Assembly (NCBI GenBank): GCA_024682395.1
Contig: JAIKZH010000074.1
Coordinates: forward strand, 1 to 52,590
Source: Bacteroidaceae bacterium
GTDB taxonomy: Bacteria; Bacteroidota; Bacteroidia; Bacteroidales; Bacteroidaceae
Direction of reading: 5' to 3'
Length of the DNA: 52,590 nt
Under the pieces are notes generated by a model. That model did not search any database, was not told the origin of the DNA, and saw only the letters and a program-made list of their open reading frames with translations. The translations under genes and the position numbers were made by a program. Numbering within the stretch: the stretch's first letter is position 1; each line of letters opens with the position of its first letter. Below are positions 43,340-52,590 of this stretch, piece by piece.

Positions 43340-45958
43340 ATGGCGAAAACAAATGAAATGACTCCAATGATGAAACAGTTCTACGACTTGAAGGCAAAGC
43401 ATCCCGATGCTTTGATTCTCTTCCGTTGTGGTGACTTTTACGAGACATATGAGAACGATGCAGTCATTGCCGCAGAAATATTAGGAATAACACTTACAAA
43501 ACGAGGTACTAAATCTAACGAACAAGGATCATCCACTGCTATGGCTGGATTTCCTTATCACGCACTCGATAATTATCTGCCTCGACTTATTCGTGCCGGA
43601 AAACGTGTTGCCATTTGCGATCAATTGGAAGACCCTAAACTTGCAAAGAAACTGGTAAAACGAGGTATAACAGAAGTGGTCACTCCTGGAGTAGCCATGA
43701 ACGACAATGTGCTGATAGGAAAAGAAAATAACTTCTTAGCATCCGTCAACTTCGGTAAAAGCGCATGCGGACTCGCTTTACTAGATATCTCAACTGGAGA
43801 ATTTCTGGTTGCAGAAGGTACAACAGACTATATCGACAAACTGCTTACCAACTTCAATCCTAAGGAAGTGCTTTATGAACGAGGAAAACGTAACCTCTTT
43901 GATAGCAGTTTCAATAACAAGTTATTCACATATCAACTGGATGACTGGATTTTTGCTGATAACACAGCTAAAACAAAACTATTGAAACATTTTCAAGTAA
44001 AAACTCTCAAAGGATTCGGAATAGATCATCTCTCAAACGCTATTGTAGCTGCTGGAGCCATTCTATTCTATCTTGAACAGACACAACATACTCAGATTGG
44101 ACATATACGTTCAATCACACAGATTGAAGAGAACAAATATGTAAGATTAGATCGTTTCACCATACGAAGCCTTGAACTGCTAGGTTCAATGAACGAAGGC
44201 GGAACATCATTACTTGATGTTATTGACAAAACGATCTGTCCAATGGGAGGACGCCTTATGCGACGATGGGTTGTGTTCCCTCTAAAAAGTATTGAACAAA
44301 TACGAAAACGTCAACAAGTTGTTGAGTTCTTCTTCCGTAATCCTGAGTTTCGCGATTTTATAGAAGAACAACTGCATAACATTGGCGATATAGAACGTAT
44401 TGCCTCTAAAATAGCCGTTGGAAGAGTTTCTCCTCGCGATTTCGTACAACTGAAATTTGCATTACAGGCAATAAAAGTTATACACCAAGCTTGCCTTCAG
44501 GCCGATGACGAGAATATAAGACTTCTTGGTTCTAAATTGGACGAATGCGAACGACTTAGAGAACGTATCGAACAAGAAATCACTCCAGACCCACCATTAC
44601 TTGTAAACAAAGGTGGTGTGATTGCCAATGGTGTAAATGAAGAACTCGACGAACTGCGCAATATAGCATATTCAAGTAAGGATTACCTGCTTCAGATGCA
44701 ACAGAGAGAAATCGAAAAGACAGGTATTCAAAGTCTGAAAATCGGTTTCAACAATGTGTTTGGATATTATATGGAAGTTAGAAACACATTCAAGGACCTA
44801 GTTCCTGCAGAATGGATTCGTAAACAAACACTTGTATCAGCAGAACGATATATCACTCAGGAACTGAAAGAATATGAAGATAAGATACTTGGTGCAGAAG
44901 ATAAAATACAAGCATTAGAGATACAATTATTCAACAGATTAATAGAAGCTGCATCAGCATATATATCAGCAATACAGACAAATGCAGCAGAGATAGCACG
45001 TATCGACTGCCTACTCTCATTTGCCAAGATTGCTAAAGAAAACAAATATGTATGCCCTGTTGTTGATGACAGTCTGGAAATTGATATCAAAAACGGACGT
45101 CACCCTGTCATTGAACGCCAAATGCCTATAGGTGAAGAATATATTGCAAACAACCTATATATTGATTCCGATCATCAACAAATTATTGTCATCACAGGTC
45201 CTAATATGGCAGGTAAATCAGCTATATTACGACAAACTGCACTGATAACTCTTATGGCTCAGATCGGTTCATTTGTGCCAGCAGAAAGTGCAAGAATAGG
45301 TATTGTCGATAAGATCTTCACACGCGTAGGAGCAAGTGATAATATCTCAATGGGAGAATCCACATTCATGGTAGAGATGACAGAAGCATCAAGCATCATC
45401 AATAATCTCTCTCCAAGATCATTGGTTTTATTCGATGAACTCGGTCGTGGAACCAGCACATACGACGGAATCTCAATTGCATGGTCAATCATTGAATATA
45501 TCCATGAAAATGGAAAACACAGAGCTAGAACATTATTTGCTACCCACTATCATGAACTCAATGAAATGGAGAGATTGTTCAGTAGAGTAAAGAATTTCAA
45601 TGTCTCTGTGCGTGAAAGTAATGGAAAAGTAATATTCCTTAGAAAACTTCTTCCTGGTGGAAGCGAACACTCTTTTGGTATTCATGTCGCAAAAATAGCT
45701 GGTATGACTCCTTCTGTTGTGCGTAGAGCCGAACAGGTATTAAGCGAACTCGAGAAAAACAATAGTAGTGATGGAGTAAGTCGTCCTCAAACACAATCAA
45801 TTGCTGACAGCGGCACACATCAATTGTCTTTCTTCCAGTTAGACGACCCTGTATTGTGTCAGATCAGAGACGAAATAATTAATATCGATGTAAATAGTTT
45901 AACACCACTTGAGGCTTTAAACAAACTGAACGATATCAAAAAGATTATAAAAGGATAA
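43340..45958 (+). CDS. mutS: DNA mismatch repair protein MutS
   Basis: MutS finds base mismatches and starts repair. The 872 residues carry the N-terminal mismatch-binding domain, where [10 protein letters not shown] matches the Phe-X-Glu reading motif (residues about 28-38). The lever and clamp domains follow, then the ATPase with Walker A GPNMAGKS (620-627), Walker [16 protein letters not shown] and the ATHYHEL loop, and a C-terminal helix-turn-helix. Length and motifs are normal for MutS1. Confidence 0.98.
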   Translation: MAKTNEMTPMMKQFYDLKAKHPDALILFRCGDFYETYENDAVIAAEILGITLTKRGTKSNEQGSSTAMAGFPYHALDNYLPRLIRAGKRVAICDQLEDPKLAKKLVKRGITEVVTPGVAMNDNVLIGKENNFLASVNFGKSACGLALLDISTGEFLVAEGTTDYIDKLLTNFNPKEVLYERGKRNLFDSSFNNKLFTYQLDDWIFADNTAKTKLLKHFQVKTLKGFGIDHLSNAIVAAGAILFYLEQTQHTQIGHIRSITQIEENKYVRLDRFTIRSLELLGSMNEGGTSLLDVIDKTICPMGGRLMRRWVVFPLKSIEQIRKRQQVVEFFFRNPEFRDFIEEQLHNIGDIERIASKIAVGRVSPRDFVQLKFALQAIKVIHQACLQADDENIRLLGSKLDECERLRERIEQEITPDPPLLVNKGGVIANGVNEELDELRNIAYSSKDYLLQMQQREIEKTGIQSLKIGFNNVFGYYMEVRNTFKDLVPAEWIRKQTLVSAERYITQELKEYEDKILGAEDKIQALEIQLFNRLIEAASAYISAIQTNAAEIARIDCLLSFAKIAKENKYVCPVVDDSLEIDIKNGRHPVIERQMPIGEEYIANNLYIDSDHQQIIVITGPNMAGKSAILRQTALITLMAQIGSFVPAESARIGIVDKIFTRVGASDNISMGESTFMVEMTEASSIINNLSPRSLVLFDELGRGTSTYDGISIAWSIIEYIHENGKHRARTLFATHYHELNEMERLFSRVKNFNVSVRESNGKVIFLRKLLPGGSEHSFGIHVAKIAGMTPSVVRRAEQVLSELEKNNSSDGVSRPQTQSIADSGTHQLSFFQLDDPVLCQIRDEIINIDVNSLTPLEALNKLNDIKKIIKG

Positions 45959-45984
45959 ACTCTTCAATAATAAGAGTATAGTCT

Positions 45985-46023
45985 AAAAAAACATTCCCCA
46001 TCAATCGATTTTGATGGGGAATG
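45985..46023 (-). terminator. terminator of the Asn-rich protein gene
   Basis: CATTCCCCATCAA (45992-46004) pairs with TTGATGGGGAATG (46011-46023), a 13-base-pair stem with a 6-base loop. On the minus strand it is followed by TTTTTTAGAC, so it suits leftward transcription. It may also stop readthrough from mutS. Confidence 0.75.
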
Positions 46024-46139
46024 AAAACCAAAAACTCATTTACTAACATGATGGCTTTACGCTGAGTCTTAGTGTTTTTTTAAACTTTCATTGTTGTTTT
46101 TGGATGAATATATATATATTAAGTTATTGAGGCTCTTAT

Positions 46140-47024
46140 TTATCTTCGTCCAACTCGCATTCCTGTGTGACCACCACCCATATTACGTGGTTCTGAAATA
46201 CTTCTTGCGCGAGTGGTGAGACTACGATTCATATTACTGTTTATATTGTTATTTATATTTGGTACATGTGGAGATTGAATTCTCATATTGTTATTATTTG
46301 AGTTATTCATCTCATTACGCCCTCTGAATGAATCCCTTGAATACTTTCTTTCTCTATTATTATTTATAATATTAGGACGATCGTTTTGTCTTGGATTACG
46401 AGATTGGAAATCGTTCATATTATTATTAGGGCGATTACCATGTCTCATATCATCCAATCGATTATGATTGTTATTAACGGGTGGACGCACATTATTATGA
46501 TGAGGAGGAGCTACAGGACGTACATTTGCAGGTCTGTTGATATGTGGTGCTGGACGCATTCCTCTAAAGAAATGTCCTCCTCGATAGTCATGGAATCTAC
46601 GTGGGGCACCATAATAGAAGTGAGTTCTATGAGTGTCGTAAGCATATATTCCAAAACTCCAACGGTTATTTATGAATGTTATTGGACGATAAAAATAATC
46701 GTAAGTCATAAGCAATGCCCATTGACGCTCAGTAAGCAATCTGCGTAAAGCATAATCACGAGCATATATAACTTCCATATAATCATCGTAACGATATCCT
46801 AATGCCACATCGTCAAGATAGTCGTTGACTCCACATATATAATCATAGTTTATCAAATACAAATCATCTATTATGGCAGCACTAAGACCTAATGTATATG
46901 CCATACGATCTGTTAGGAATCGTGCATTGTTACGCATTGAGTAATAACTCATTGGTTGTGCGTTAGCTGTAGCAGTTGTCAAAACTATCAACAACATTGC
47001 TATTGTATTTCTTAAAGCTTTCAT
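46140..47024 (-). CDS. exported Asn/Arg-rich protein of unknown function, possibly Spy/CpxP-like
   Basis: The 294-residue protein has a clear signal peptide (MKALRNTIAMLLIVLTTATANA, cut before Gln23). Residues 30-125 are helical and end in an LTERQWALLM segment that recalls the LTxxQ motif of the periplasmic stress proteins Spy and CpxP; that likeness is weak. From about residue 150 on, the chain is low complexity: rich in Asn, Arg, His and Pro with runs of Asn, highly basic and probably disordered. Its GGAAAGGAG ribosome binding site is unusually strong for this clade. It is a single-gene unit with its own promoter and terminator. Confidence 0.75.
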   Translation of the reverse strand: MKALRNTIAMLLIVLTTATANAQPMSYYSMRNNARFLTDRMAYTLGLSAAIIDDLYLINYDYICGVNDYLDDVALGYRYDDYMEVIYARDYALRRLLTERQWALLMTYDYFYRPITFINNRWSFGIYAYDTHRTHFYYGAPRRFHDYRGGHFFRGMRPAPHINRPANVRPVAPPHHNNVRPPVNNNHNRLDDMRHGNRPNNNMNDFQSRNPRQNDRPNIINNNRERKYSRDSFRGRNEMNNSNNNNMRIQSPHVPNINNNINSNMNRSLTTRARSISEPRNMGGGHTGMRVGRR

Positions 47025-47031
47025 AATTGTT

Positions 47032-47040
47032 CTCCTTTCC
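47032..47040 (-). promoter_or_regulatory. strong Shine-Dalgarno sequence
   Basis: The complement reads GGAAAGGAG, ending eight bases before the ATG at 47024. Most genes in this window lack such a site, so this gene may be translated at a high level. Confidence 0.7.
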
Positions 47041-47082
47041 TAAACTTTTATGTTAAACTTCGATTTTTTTATTTTTCTGCTG

Positions 47083-47114
47083 CAAAGATATGGCTATAAA
47101 GCAAAAGAGTGAAA
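47083..47114 (-). promoter_or_regulatory. promoter of the Asn-rich protein gene
   Basis: The complement has TTTC (47111-47114), 20 bases, then TATCTTTG (47083-47090) followed by CAGCAG. The -7 box is consensus and the -33 box is near consensus. Confidence 0.7.
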
Positions 47115-47127
47115 GGTTTTTTCCTAC

Positions 47128-47152
47128 AAGTAGGGAGGAATTTCCCTATTTG
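47128..47152. promoter_or_regulatory. imperfect palindrome upstream of the Asn-rich gene promoter
   Basis: CAAGTAGGGA and its near-complement TCCCTATTTG face each other across a short spacer, with one mismatch in ten. It sits about 14 bases upstream of the -33 box. It may be an operator, or the terminator hairpin of rnhB; no T-run follows on the minus strand. Confidence 0.45.
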
Positions 47153-47308
47153 TGAAAGTAGTTTTAGATCTAAAAGGCTAAAAGTAGATGATATAGGTTA
47201 TATTATACTTATATAACGCATTCATTTTCACATACTTATCAAATAAAACGTTTTTATATGTTTTATTCGTACAAAAAAGAAAAATATATGATAATTTATA
47301 AGAAAAAA

Positions 47309-47911
47309 TTAGAAATCTAAAGAAAGTTGACCGTCTCCCAACTGGTTAAACGATAGTCGATGATATGGAGTTAACCCATGTTCGCGAATACCATCACGAT
47401 GTTCTTTGGTGGGATAGCCTGCATTATGATCCCATCCATAGTAAGGGTATTCTTCATGAAGTTTCTTCATATAATCATCACGATAGGTTTTTGCTAAAAT
47501 AGATGCTGCAGCTATAGAAAGATATTTTCCATCGCCTTTAACAATAGTAGTGTGTGGAATGTCCTTATATTGATAAAATCGATTTCCATCGATAATTAAA
47601 GCCTCTGGACGTATTTTCAGTTGATCTATGGCACGATGCATTGCAGTTATACTTGCACGTAGGATATTCATCTCGTCTATCTCCTGTGATGTCACTTCTC
47701 CCACAGCCCATGCTATTGCATCACGCTGTATCTCACCACGCAACTGATATCTTTTTTTAGCTGATAATTGTTTAGAGTCATTAAGTATGTCGTTATGATA
47801 ATCTTTAGGCAGAATAACTGCAGCAGCAAACACACTACCAGCCAAACAACCTCGTCCAGCCTCATCACATCCCGCTTCAATCAAATCTTTATTATAAAAT
47901 GGTAACAACAT
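47309..47911 (-). CDS. rnhB: ribonuclease HII
   Basis: RNase HII removes ribonucleotides embedded in DNA and RNA of RNA-DNA hybrids. The 200 residues show the acidic active site: Asp16 and Glu17 in [12 protein letters not shown], Asp108 in ALIIDGN, and Asp127 in [17 protein letters not shown]. The C-terminal [13 protein letters not shown] segment is typical. It is the last gene of the GH3-Big_5-DUF3108-rnhB operon, 18 bases after its neighbour. Confidence 0.96.
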   Translation of the reverse strand: MLLPFYNKDLIEAGCDEAGRGCLAGSVFAAAVILPKDYHNDILNDSKQLSAKKRYQLRGEIQRDAIAWAVGEVTSQEIDEMNILRASITAMHRAIDQLKIRPEALIIDGNRFYQYKDIPHTTIVKGDGKYLSIAAASILAKTYRDDYMKKLHEEYPYYGWDHNAGYPTKEHRDGIREHGLTPYHRLSFNQLGDGQLSLDF

Positions 47912-47929
47912 ACATTTATTATTTATATC

Positions 47930-48769
47930 TTACTTTATTATTGATGTTTGTGGATTACGTAATCCGTTTCCATTCAATAAGAATGCTTTGGCAATACCAA
48001 ACTTTAAATTAAAGTCTATTCGTACTGGCAGATGATTCTTATCGTCAGTGATATAGAATTTAAGAAGTTCCTTCTCCTTCTTCTTATCTTTATCATTAAG
48101 TAATGAGAAAACCAGACAATGATATGAATGACCATCGTTTGCTTTAAACTTTGTTCGTCCTTTAAAAACAAGAACTTGATTACTCAAACGTTTACCTGTA
48201 ACCATCTTGAAATACATTCGTTGACCATCAACAAAATTTGAATAATCATATGAACGAGCAAGCAATAGGATGTTTAACATATCATTTACACATTCAATGC
48301 TTTCTGACTGATGATTCAACACTACACCATCTGGGTCAATATATTTCTGTTTCATCACAGTTTTGTTCGCTGTAGGATAGCTATACCACACTTCATCCAT
48401 GGTATATCGTTTGCCTTCATGGGCACCTTTACGGAAATACAATGGGACTAATTCTGGTGTTGAATAGCTTACCAGAGTGTCTCTCATCGGAAAGACTGAC
48501 TCACATTTTTTATTACTTTTAAATAATAAGTAAGTACGTAGTGCCTCCTTTCCATTATATGTTGATTTTTCTATTTTGAAATGTGTAGAACCACATTTCA
48601 CCCATACAAACTTCCAATTGAAATATAAGTCATATGTTAATGATTCACCTGCCTTGAATGCAGTATTTTTATATTTGCATTGGGCATTCAATGATGATGA
48701 TACCAAAACACATAAAAGCAGAAAAGTGTATTTATCTACTAAGGTCTTCAACAATCTTTTTAAAAACAT
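47930..48769 (-). CDS. exported DUF3108-family protein
   Basis: The 279 residues start with a signal peptide whose hydrophobic core is YTFLLLCVLVSSSLNA, cut before Gln30. The mature part has DUF3108 marks: FKAGESLTYDLYFNWKFVWV near the start, a central SIECVNDMLNILLLAR segment and a C-terminal FYITDDKNHLPVRIDF. Such proteins are periplasmic and beta-rich, and have no known activity; in Bacteroidetes they are often found near lipoprotein or envelope genes, as here. It follows the Big_5 lipoprotein gene by 58 bases. Confidence 0.85.
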   Translation of the reverse strand: MFLKRLLKTLVDKYTFLLLCVLVSSSLNAQCKYKNTAFKAGESLTYDLYFNWKFVWVKCGSTHFKIEKSTYNGKEALRTYLLFKSNKKCESVFPMRDTLVSYSTPELVPLYFRKGAHEGKRYTMDEVWYSYPTANKTVMKQKYIDPDGVVLNHQSESIECVNDMLNILLLARSYDYSNFVDGQRMYFKMVTGKRLSNQVLVFKGRTKFKANDGHSYHCLVFSLLNDKDKKKEKELLKFYITDDKNHLPVRIDFNLKFGIAKAFLLNGNGLRNPQTSIIK

Positions 48770-48827
48770 ATCAAATTATTTTAGGTTTATTAAATAAAGG
48801 CTACCAGATAATCTACTTGGTTATTTA

Positions 48828-50828
48828 TCAACGCTTATCCCGTAAACGTTGAGCATTCTGATTTTTAATGGTTTTTTCTTTATCTGGTTTTTGTTTTGTT
48901 ATTTTTGATGGTTTCTGATGATATATAGGAAACAATGTTGGATTCCAAGTCTGATTTATATCCCATTGTGCACGTAATTCGAGCGCACCTGGATAATAGA
49001 ATGTTTCTTCGGCCTGAATATGCTTGTCATAATCACCTGGTGTCCATTTTCCATCTCCGTTCCTATCATAAAACAGACGAAGATAATATGTTCCTGGTGT
49101 GATAAAGTAAAAATCTGCCTTATCACCATTTGCCTTTACTTCTTTCACTACATCATCGCTGCTATTAAGCAACTGAACTATTGCAGAGGTATCTGCATGT
49201 TGTAATGAAACAAATAAAGAACTATATGAATCAAGGTCTTTCACCTTAATATTACCTCTTGTACCAGCCATTCTGTTTCCATAAATACTTACAACGGCTC
49301 CTGTGTCTATTTTCAGTTCGTAATTCGCTCCAGGTTGCCATTCCGCAAAAAGGCGGTATTTATTATTCTCATTTTCGATTGGGAAGAAGAGAAAATCACG
49401 AGAAACACGTGTGGAATCAATTATCTCAAAGAGATGAAAATAATCTAAATGGATTGTTTCTACAGGTTCTGGGAAAGTAAAATCGATATTGACATCCGGA
49501 TCAATAAGGTTATTACTTGTTCTCACATTCATGAATTTCTCTGGTTGAGGAGGAAGTTGGATATCTTCATCTTTTAATTTTATTTTCTTTCCATCTTCAT
49601 CACGCTCATTCTTACGTTTACTACGTATCTCAGAGCGATATTCGTCGGCCCATTCTTCATATTCTTCCTTACGAAGTTTATCGAACCGTGCCTTAGTCTG
49701 TCTCGATACCAACTCTAATGTATCAGTATATTGAGCTAACATGCCTAATGTATCAGTTTGATTATAAGTCAACGATATAGTTAATGTATCGTTGTAATAT
49801 AGCAAAGAGTCACGTATCCAATAAGTGATAGTGTCATTATCTTTACTATTCTGAATTACAAAAGCATCTTTCTCATTAAAGCTTAATCCTTTAACTATAG
49901 GCAATTCCTTTGGTTTTCCTGTAAAATAAAAAGTAAATCTGTTAAGTACATTACGTTCATACTTCAACAGATGAATTTCGTCATTTACAGGAGTGAAAGC
50001 AAGAAGGGTGATATCATCTGGGAAAAAGTGAGTAAAAGGCTTCATCGTAATAGAATCATAGTGAATAGAGTCGTGCCACACTGTATCAGGTCGCAAATCT
50101 GGACGACTTGATGGAACAATTATTCTATCAGAGAAAGCAATCATTTCACTTTTTTGAGAATACATATAGTTTTGATCCTGATCTTTTAAAGCATATACTT
50201 TATAACTACCAGGAGCTATTCCTTTTATAATGAAATGACCTCTACTGTCTGTTCGTGAAATTCTTTGAAATGACTTTGTTTTAAAAACAGAATCAGATAA
50301 AGATAATGATGAATTCAAAGAATCATTTTCCATTGAATAAAGGCCAACATATATACCTTTTATTGGTTCCAGATTACTTGCGTCAAGCACATATCCTGAA
50401 ACCTGCATTGTATCGATGTGATCGCCTGTCGAAAAAGAAAAGGCATAGTCTCCCATAGGGTTGCCTTCGTTATTATCCTCGATGGCATCGGCAAAATCTA
50501 TGGTATAAGTTCTATCAGGTAAAAGAGAATCTAACAACTCAATAGTTATTTTCTTTCCTGATGCAAAAATCTCTGGTTGTTCTATCTGTGGAGGTGATAT
50601 AACAACTTTTTCTGACGGATTCTCTAATTTAATATTTTCATCAAATATCAGTGTTATCTTCTTTGAATGAGATTTGCTTGCACCAAATTCTGGAGAGGAT
50701 GACACAATTCTCGGTGGTGTTTCATCGTATGGTCCTCCATCTGGTGAGCCTATATTGGCACATGCCACGATAAAAGTCGTGAGCAAAACCATTAAGAAAA
50801 TACATGTATATTGAATTCGTCTATTCAT
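48828..50828 (-). CDS. surface lipoprotein with N-terminal Ig-like (Big_5) domain
   Basis: The 666 residues begin with a lipoprotein signal; the lipid-bearing cysteine is Cys23 (TTFIVACANIGSPDG). A Big_5-type Ig-like domain follows (PPRIVSSSPEFGA, ITLIFDENI and FADAIEDNNEGNPM, residues about 38-132). A carboxypeptidase-regulatory-like domain begins at VSGYVLDASNLEPIKG. The protein ends in a Lys-rich tail. No catalytic motif is seen; it is probably an outer-membrane scaffold or binding protein. It overlaps the GH3 gene by eight bases. Confidence 0.85.
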   Translation of the reverse strand: MNRRIQYTCIFLMVLLTTFIVACANIGSPDGGPYDETPPRIVSSSPEFGASKSHSKKITLIFDENIKLENPSEKVVISPPQIEQPEIFASGKKITIELLDSLLPDRTYTIDFADAIEDNNEGNPMGDYAFSFSTGDHIDTMQVSGYVLDASNLEPIKGIYVGLYSMENDSLNSSLSLSDSVFKTKSFQRISRTDSRGHFIIKGIAPGSYKVYALKDQDQNYMYSQKSEMIAFSDRIIVPSSRPDLRPDTVWHDSIHYDSITMKPFTHFFPDDITLLAFTPVNDEIHLLKYERNVLNRFTFYFTGKPKELPIVKGLSFNEKDAFVIQNSKDNDTITYWIRDSLLYYNDTLTISLTYNQTDTLGMLAQYTDTLELVSRQTKARFDKLRKEEYEEWADEYRSEIRSKRKNERDEDGKKIKLKDEDIQLPPQPEKFMNVRTSNNLIDPDVNIDFTFPEPVETIHLDYFHLFEIIDSTRVSRDFLFFPIENENNKYRLFAEWQPGANYELKIDTGAVVSIYGNRMAGTRGNIKVKDLDSYSSLFVSLQHADTSAIVQLLNSSDDVVKEVKANGDKADFYFITPGTYYLRLFYDRNGDGKWTPGDYDKHIQAEETFYYPGALELRAQWDINQTWNPTLFPIYHQKPSKITKQKPDKEKTIKNQNAQRLRDKR

Positions 50829-52335
50829 TAATCATTTGTATCAGTTCCTCAATATATTGTCTACTATTACTAAGACGTGGTATCTTATGCTGACCACCTA
50901 ATTTACCTTTTTGCTTCAACCAGTTATCAAATAAACCACTTGGGGCATTTATTATCTGTAATGGTTGTAAAGTAATGTCCTTATAGCGTTTTGCCTCATA
51001 ATCTGAGTTTATGGCTTGAAGAGAACGGTCAAGTATTGTTGCGAATTCATCGATGTTTTCAGGTTGTTTTGCAAACTCAATAATCCATTGATGTCTGCAC
51101 TGGGCATTAACATCCATGAATATAGGAGCGGCTGTATAATCCTTTACTAAAGCACCTGTTGCAATACAAGCTTGTTCAAGTCCTTTCTCTGCATTATCCA
51201 CAATTAGTTCTTCACCAAAAGCATTGATAAAATGTTTTGTACGTCCAGTTATGATAAACTTATGAGGATTTGTATTTGTGAATTTAACTGTATCACCAAT
51301 GATATATCTCCATAATCCGCATGTAGTACTGATTACCATTGCATAATTAATACCTGATTTTACTTCCCACAATGGCACTACGGTAGGGTTTTCTTTATCG
51401 AATTCACTCATTGGAATGAATTCATAGAAGACACCATAATCTATCATCAGTTGCATAGAGGAGTCTTCAGGATCAGTTTGAATACCAAAAAAGCCTTCAC
51501 TTGCGTTATACACTTCCACATAATGCATATTAGGACTCTTTATGATATTCTTATATTGTTCGCGATATGGAGTAAATGCAACACCACCATGGAAGAATAA
51601 TTCCAAATTAGGCCAAACCTGATCGATGCGTTCTTTGCCACTTATCTCAAGAACTCTGTGTAACACAGAAAGCATCCATGAAGGAACACCACTAAGACTT
51701 GTTACATTCTTATTTAAAGCATATCTTGCAATACGATCGCGCTTTTCTTCAAAGTCACTTAATAATGCAATATCTTTAGGAGGAATACGTGTCAGATTAA
51801 CAAGTTTTGGAGTATTCTCAATAAGAATTGCACTTAAGTCACCAACAAGACTATTTGGTGTATTTAAATTTGGAGTGTGACTTCCTCCTAATAATAAACT
51901 TTTACCGCTGAAAAGCTTACTTTTAGGATTATTATATAGATATGTTGCTACACTATCACGTCCGCCGAGATAATGTGTGTCCCACAAACCATCTTTACTA
52001 ACAGGAATAAATTTACTCTTATCATTGGTTGTTCCAGATGATTTTGCGAACCAATTGACAGAACCTTTCCATAATATATCAGATTCGCCTTGACGCATCC
52101 TTTGAATATAGCCTTTCAGTTCCTCATAAGTATTTAGAGGAACTCTGCTTGCAAAATCTTCATATGTTTTTATTTCACTATAATTATGAATCTTTCCCCA
52201 TTCTGTGTTTTTAGCTGTATTAACTAACTTCTGCAATACATTTGTCTGTATTTCCTTTGAATGGTCATTATACTTCAATATAGCTTTTATACGTTTCTGA
52301 AAGAATAAATTATTCGCAAGTTGGGTTGTGTTCAT
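50821..52335 (-). CDS. GH3 family acyl-adenylate/amide-forming enzyme
   Basis: This 504-residue protein belongs to the GH3 family, named from plant enzymes that join amino acids to auxin or jasmonate through acyl adenylates. Landmarks are the nucleotide-binding-loop segment SSGTTNDKSKFIPV, YNASEGFFGIQ and CGLWRYIIGDTVKF with the ITGRTKHFINAFGEEL hinge. Bacteroidetes commonly carry a homologue and its substrate is unknown. It heads the operon with the Big_5 lipoprotein, DUF3108 and rnhB genes, so an envelope-linked acyl conjugation is a possible but unproven role. Confidence 0.9.
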   Translation of the reverse strand: MNTTQLANNLFFQKRIKAILKYNDHSKEIQTNVLQKLVNTAKNTEWGKIHNYSEIKTYEDFASRVPLNTYEELKGYIQRMRQGESDILWKGSVNWFAKSSGTTNDKSKFIPVSKDGLWDTHYLGGRDSVATYLYNNPKSKLFSGKSLLLGGSHTPNLNTPNSLVGDLSAILIENTPKLVNLTRIPPKDIALLSDFEEKRDRIARYALNKNVTSLSGVPSWMLSVLHRVLEISGKERIDQVWPNLELFFHGGVAFTPYREQYKNIIKSPNMHYVEVYNASEGFFGIQTDPEDSSMQLMIDYGVFYEFIPMSEFDKENPTVVPLWEVKSGINYAMVISTTCGLWRYIIGDTVKFTNTNPHKFIITGRTKHFINAFGEELIVDNAEKGLEQACIATGALVKDYTAAPIFMDVNAQCRHQWIIEFAKQPENIDEFATILDRSLQAINSDYEAKRYKDITLQPLQIINAPSGLFDNWLKQKGKLGGQHKIPRLSNSRQYIEELIQMINE

Positions 52336-52390
52336 ATTTGTCGTTATTATTCATTTTACACATACTTATATCATATGCGTATATTTTTGG

Positions 52391-52398
52391 CAAAGTTA
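52391..52398 (-). promoter_or_regulatory. promoter (-7 box) of the GH3 operon
   Basis: The complement reads TAACTTTG followed by CC, a consensus -7 box about 55 bases before the ATG at 52335. No convincing -33 TTTG lies at 19-21 bases. The remaining 190 bases to the window edge are AT-rich with no gene; an AAAGGAG just before the edge may belong to a gene starting outside. Confidence 0.6.
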
Positions 52399-52590
52399 CG
52401 AAATAAAAGCGAAACATACTGAATATTTAACCACAAATAACATTTTGAGGTTTATTGTTTTTTTATGTTTATATTTTTAAAGTTATTTTCGTATAGTATT
52501 TATATAATTCTATGACATATTTTGAATATTAGGATACTTTTAAAACATATACGATAATAGACATGTAATATTAAAATAAAAGGAGACCAT

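Noticed and set aside
41816..47152. Shared CAAATAGGGA element in the hairpin at 41816 and the palindrome at 47128
   Set aside because: One copy is part of a normal terminator stem, and ten shared bases between two hairpins in 52 kb are weak evidence of a common regulator.

Overview
The window comes from a low-GC member of the Bacteroidales, most likely Prevotella or a close relative. Three things point there: many promoters have the Bacteroidetes form (a TTTG-like -33 box, 19-20 bases, then TAnnTTTG); ribosome binding sites are mostly weak; and the gene families include DapL, type III glutamine synthetase, a Big_5 lipoprotein, a GH3-family protein and class I fumarase. This is inferred from gene content, not from a marker gene. 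I found no rRNA, tRNA, intact insertion sequence, integrase or CRISPR array.

Layout. 1-328 is a divergent promoter region. 329-10630 is a five-gene plus-strand operon, dapF-dapL-gltB-gltD-glnN, closed by a strong terminator. It joins ammonium assimilation (GS/GOGAT) to the last steps of diaminopimelate synthesis, where DapL uses glutamate as amino donor. 10793-11305 is a small membrane protein of unknown role. 11691-14881 (minus) is fumarase-frr-rsgA, divergent from a periplasmic nitroreductase (15184-15798). 15907-21115 (plus) is mnmG-uvrC-dtd-deoC. 21177-25917 (minus) is antiporter-lolD-cvfB-like-ispB.

The accessory-looking part is 26108-35089. One minus-strand transcription unit with its own promoter and terminator encodes a 1788-residue protein of no family I can name in full (a DUF4332-like helical domain, a very acidic stretch, coiled coils, a Gly/Ser-rich stretch, a conserved-looking core and a 24-base tandem-repeat linker). 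It is followed by two different proteins with Cys/His motifs of papain-like hydrolases, a 99-residue helical protein and a 400-base hairpin-rich tail. This is the best candidate for an undescribed system.

After it, 35349-40683 (plus) is asd, an omega-amidase-like nitrilase, iorA, iorB and an aminotransferase, several of them overlapping: a unit for aspartate-family and aromatic 2-oxoacid metabolism. greA-HIT (40900-41771) has an apparent terminator hairpin inside the greA leader. A secreted barrel-like protein, a SPOUT methyltransferase and mutS follow. On the minus strand come an Asn-rich secreted protein (46140-47024) and the operon GH3-Big_5 lipoprotein-DUF3108-rnhB (47309-52335).
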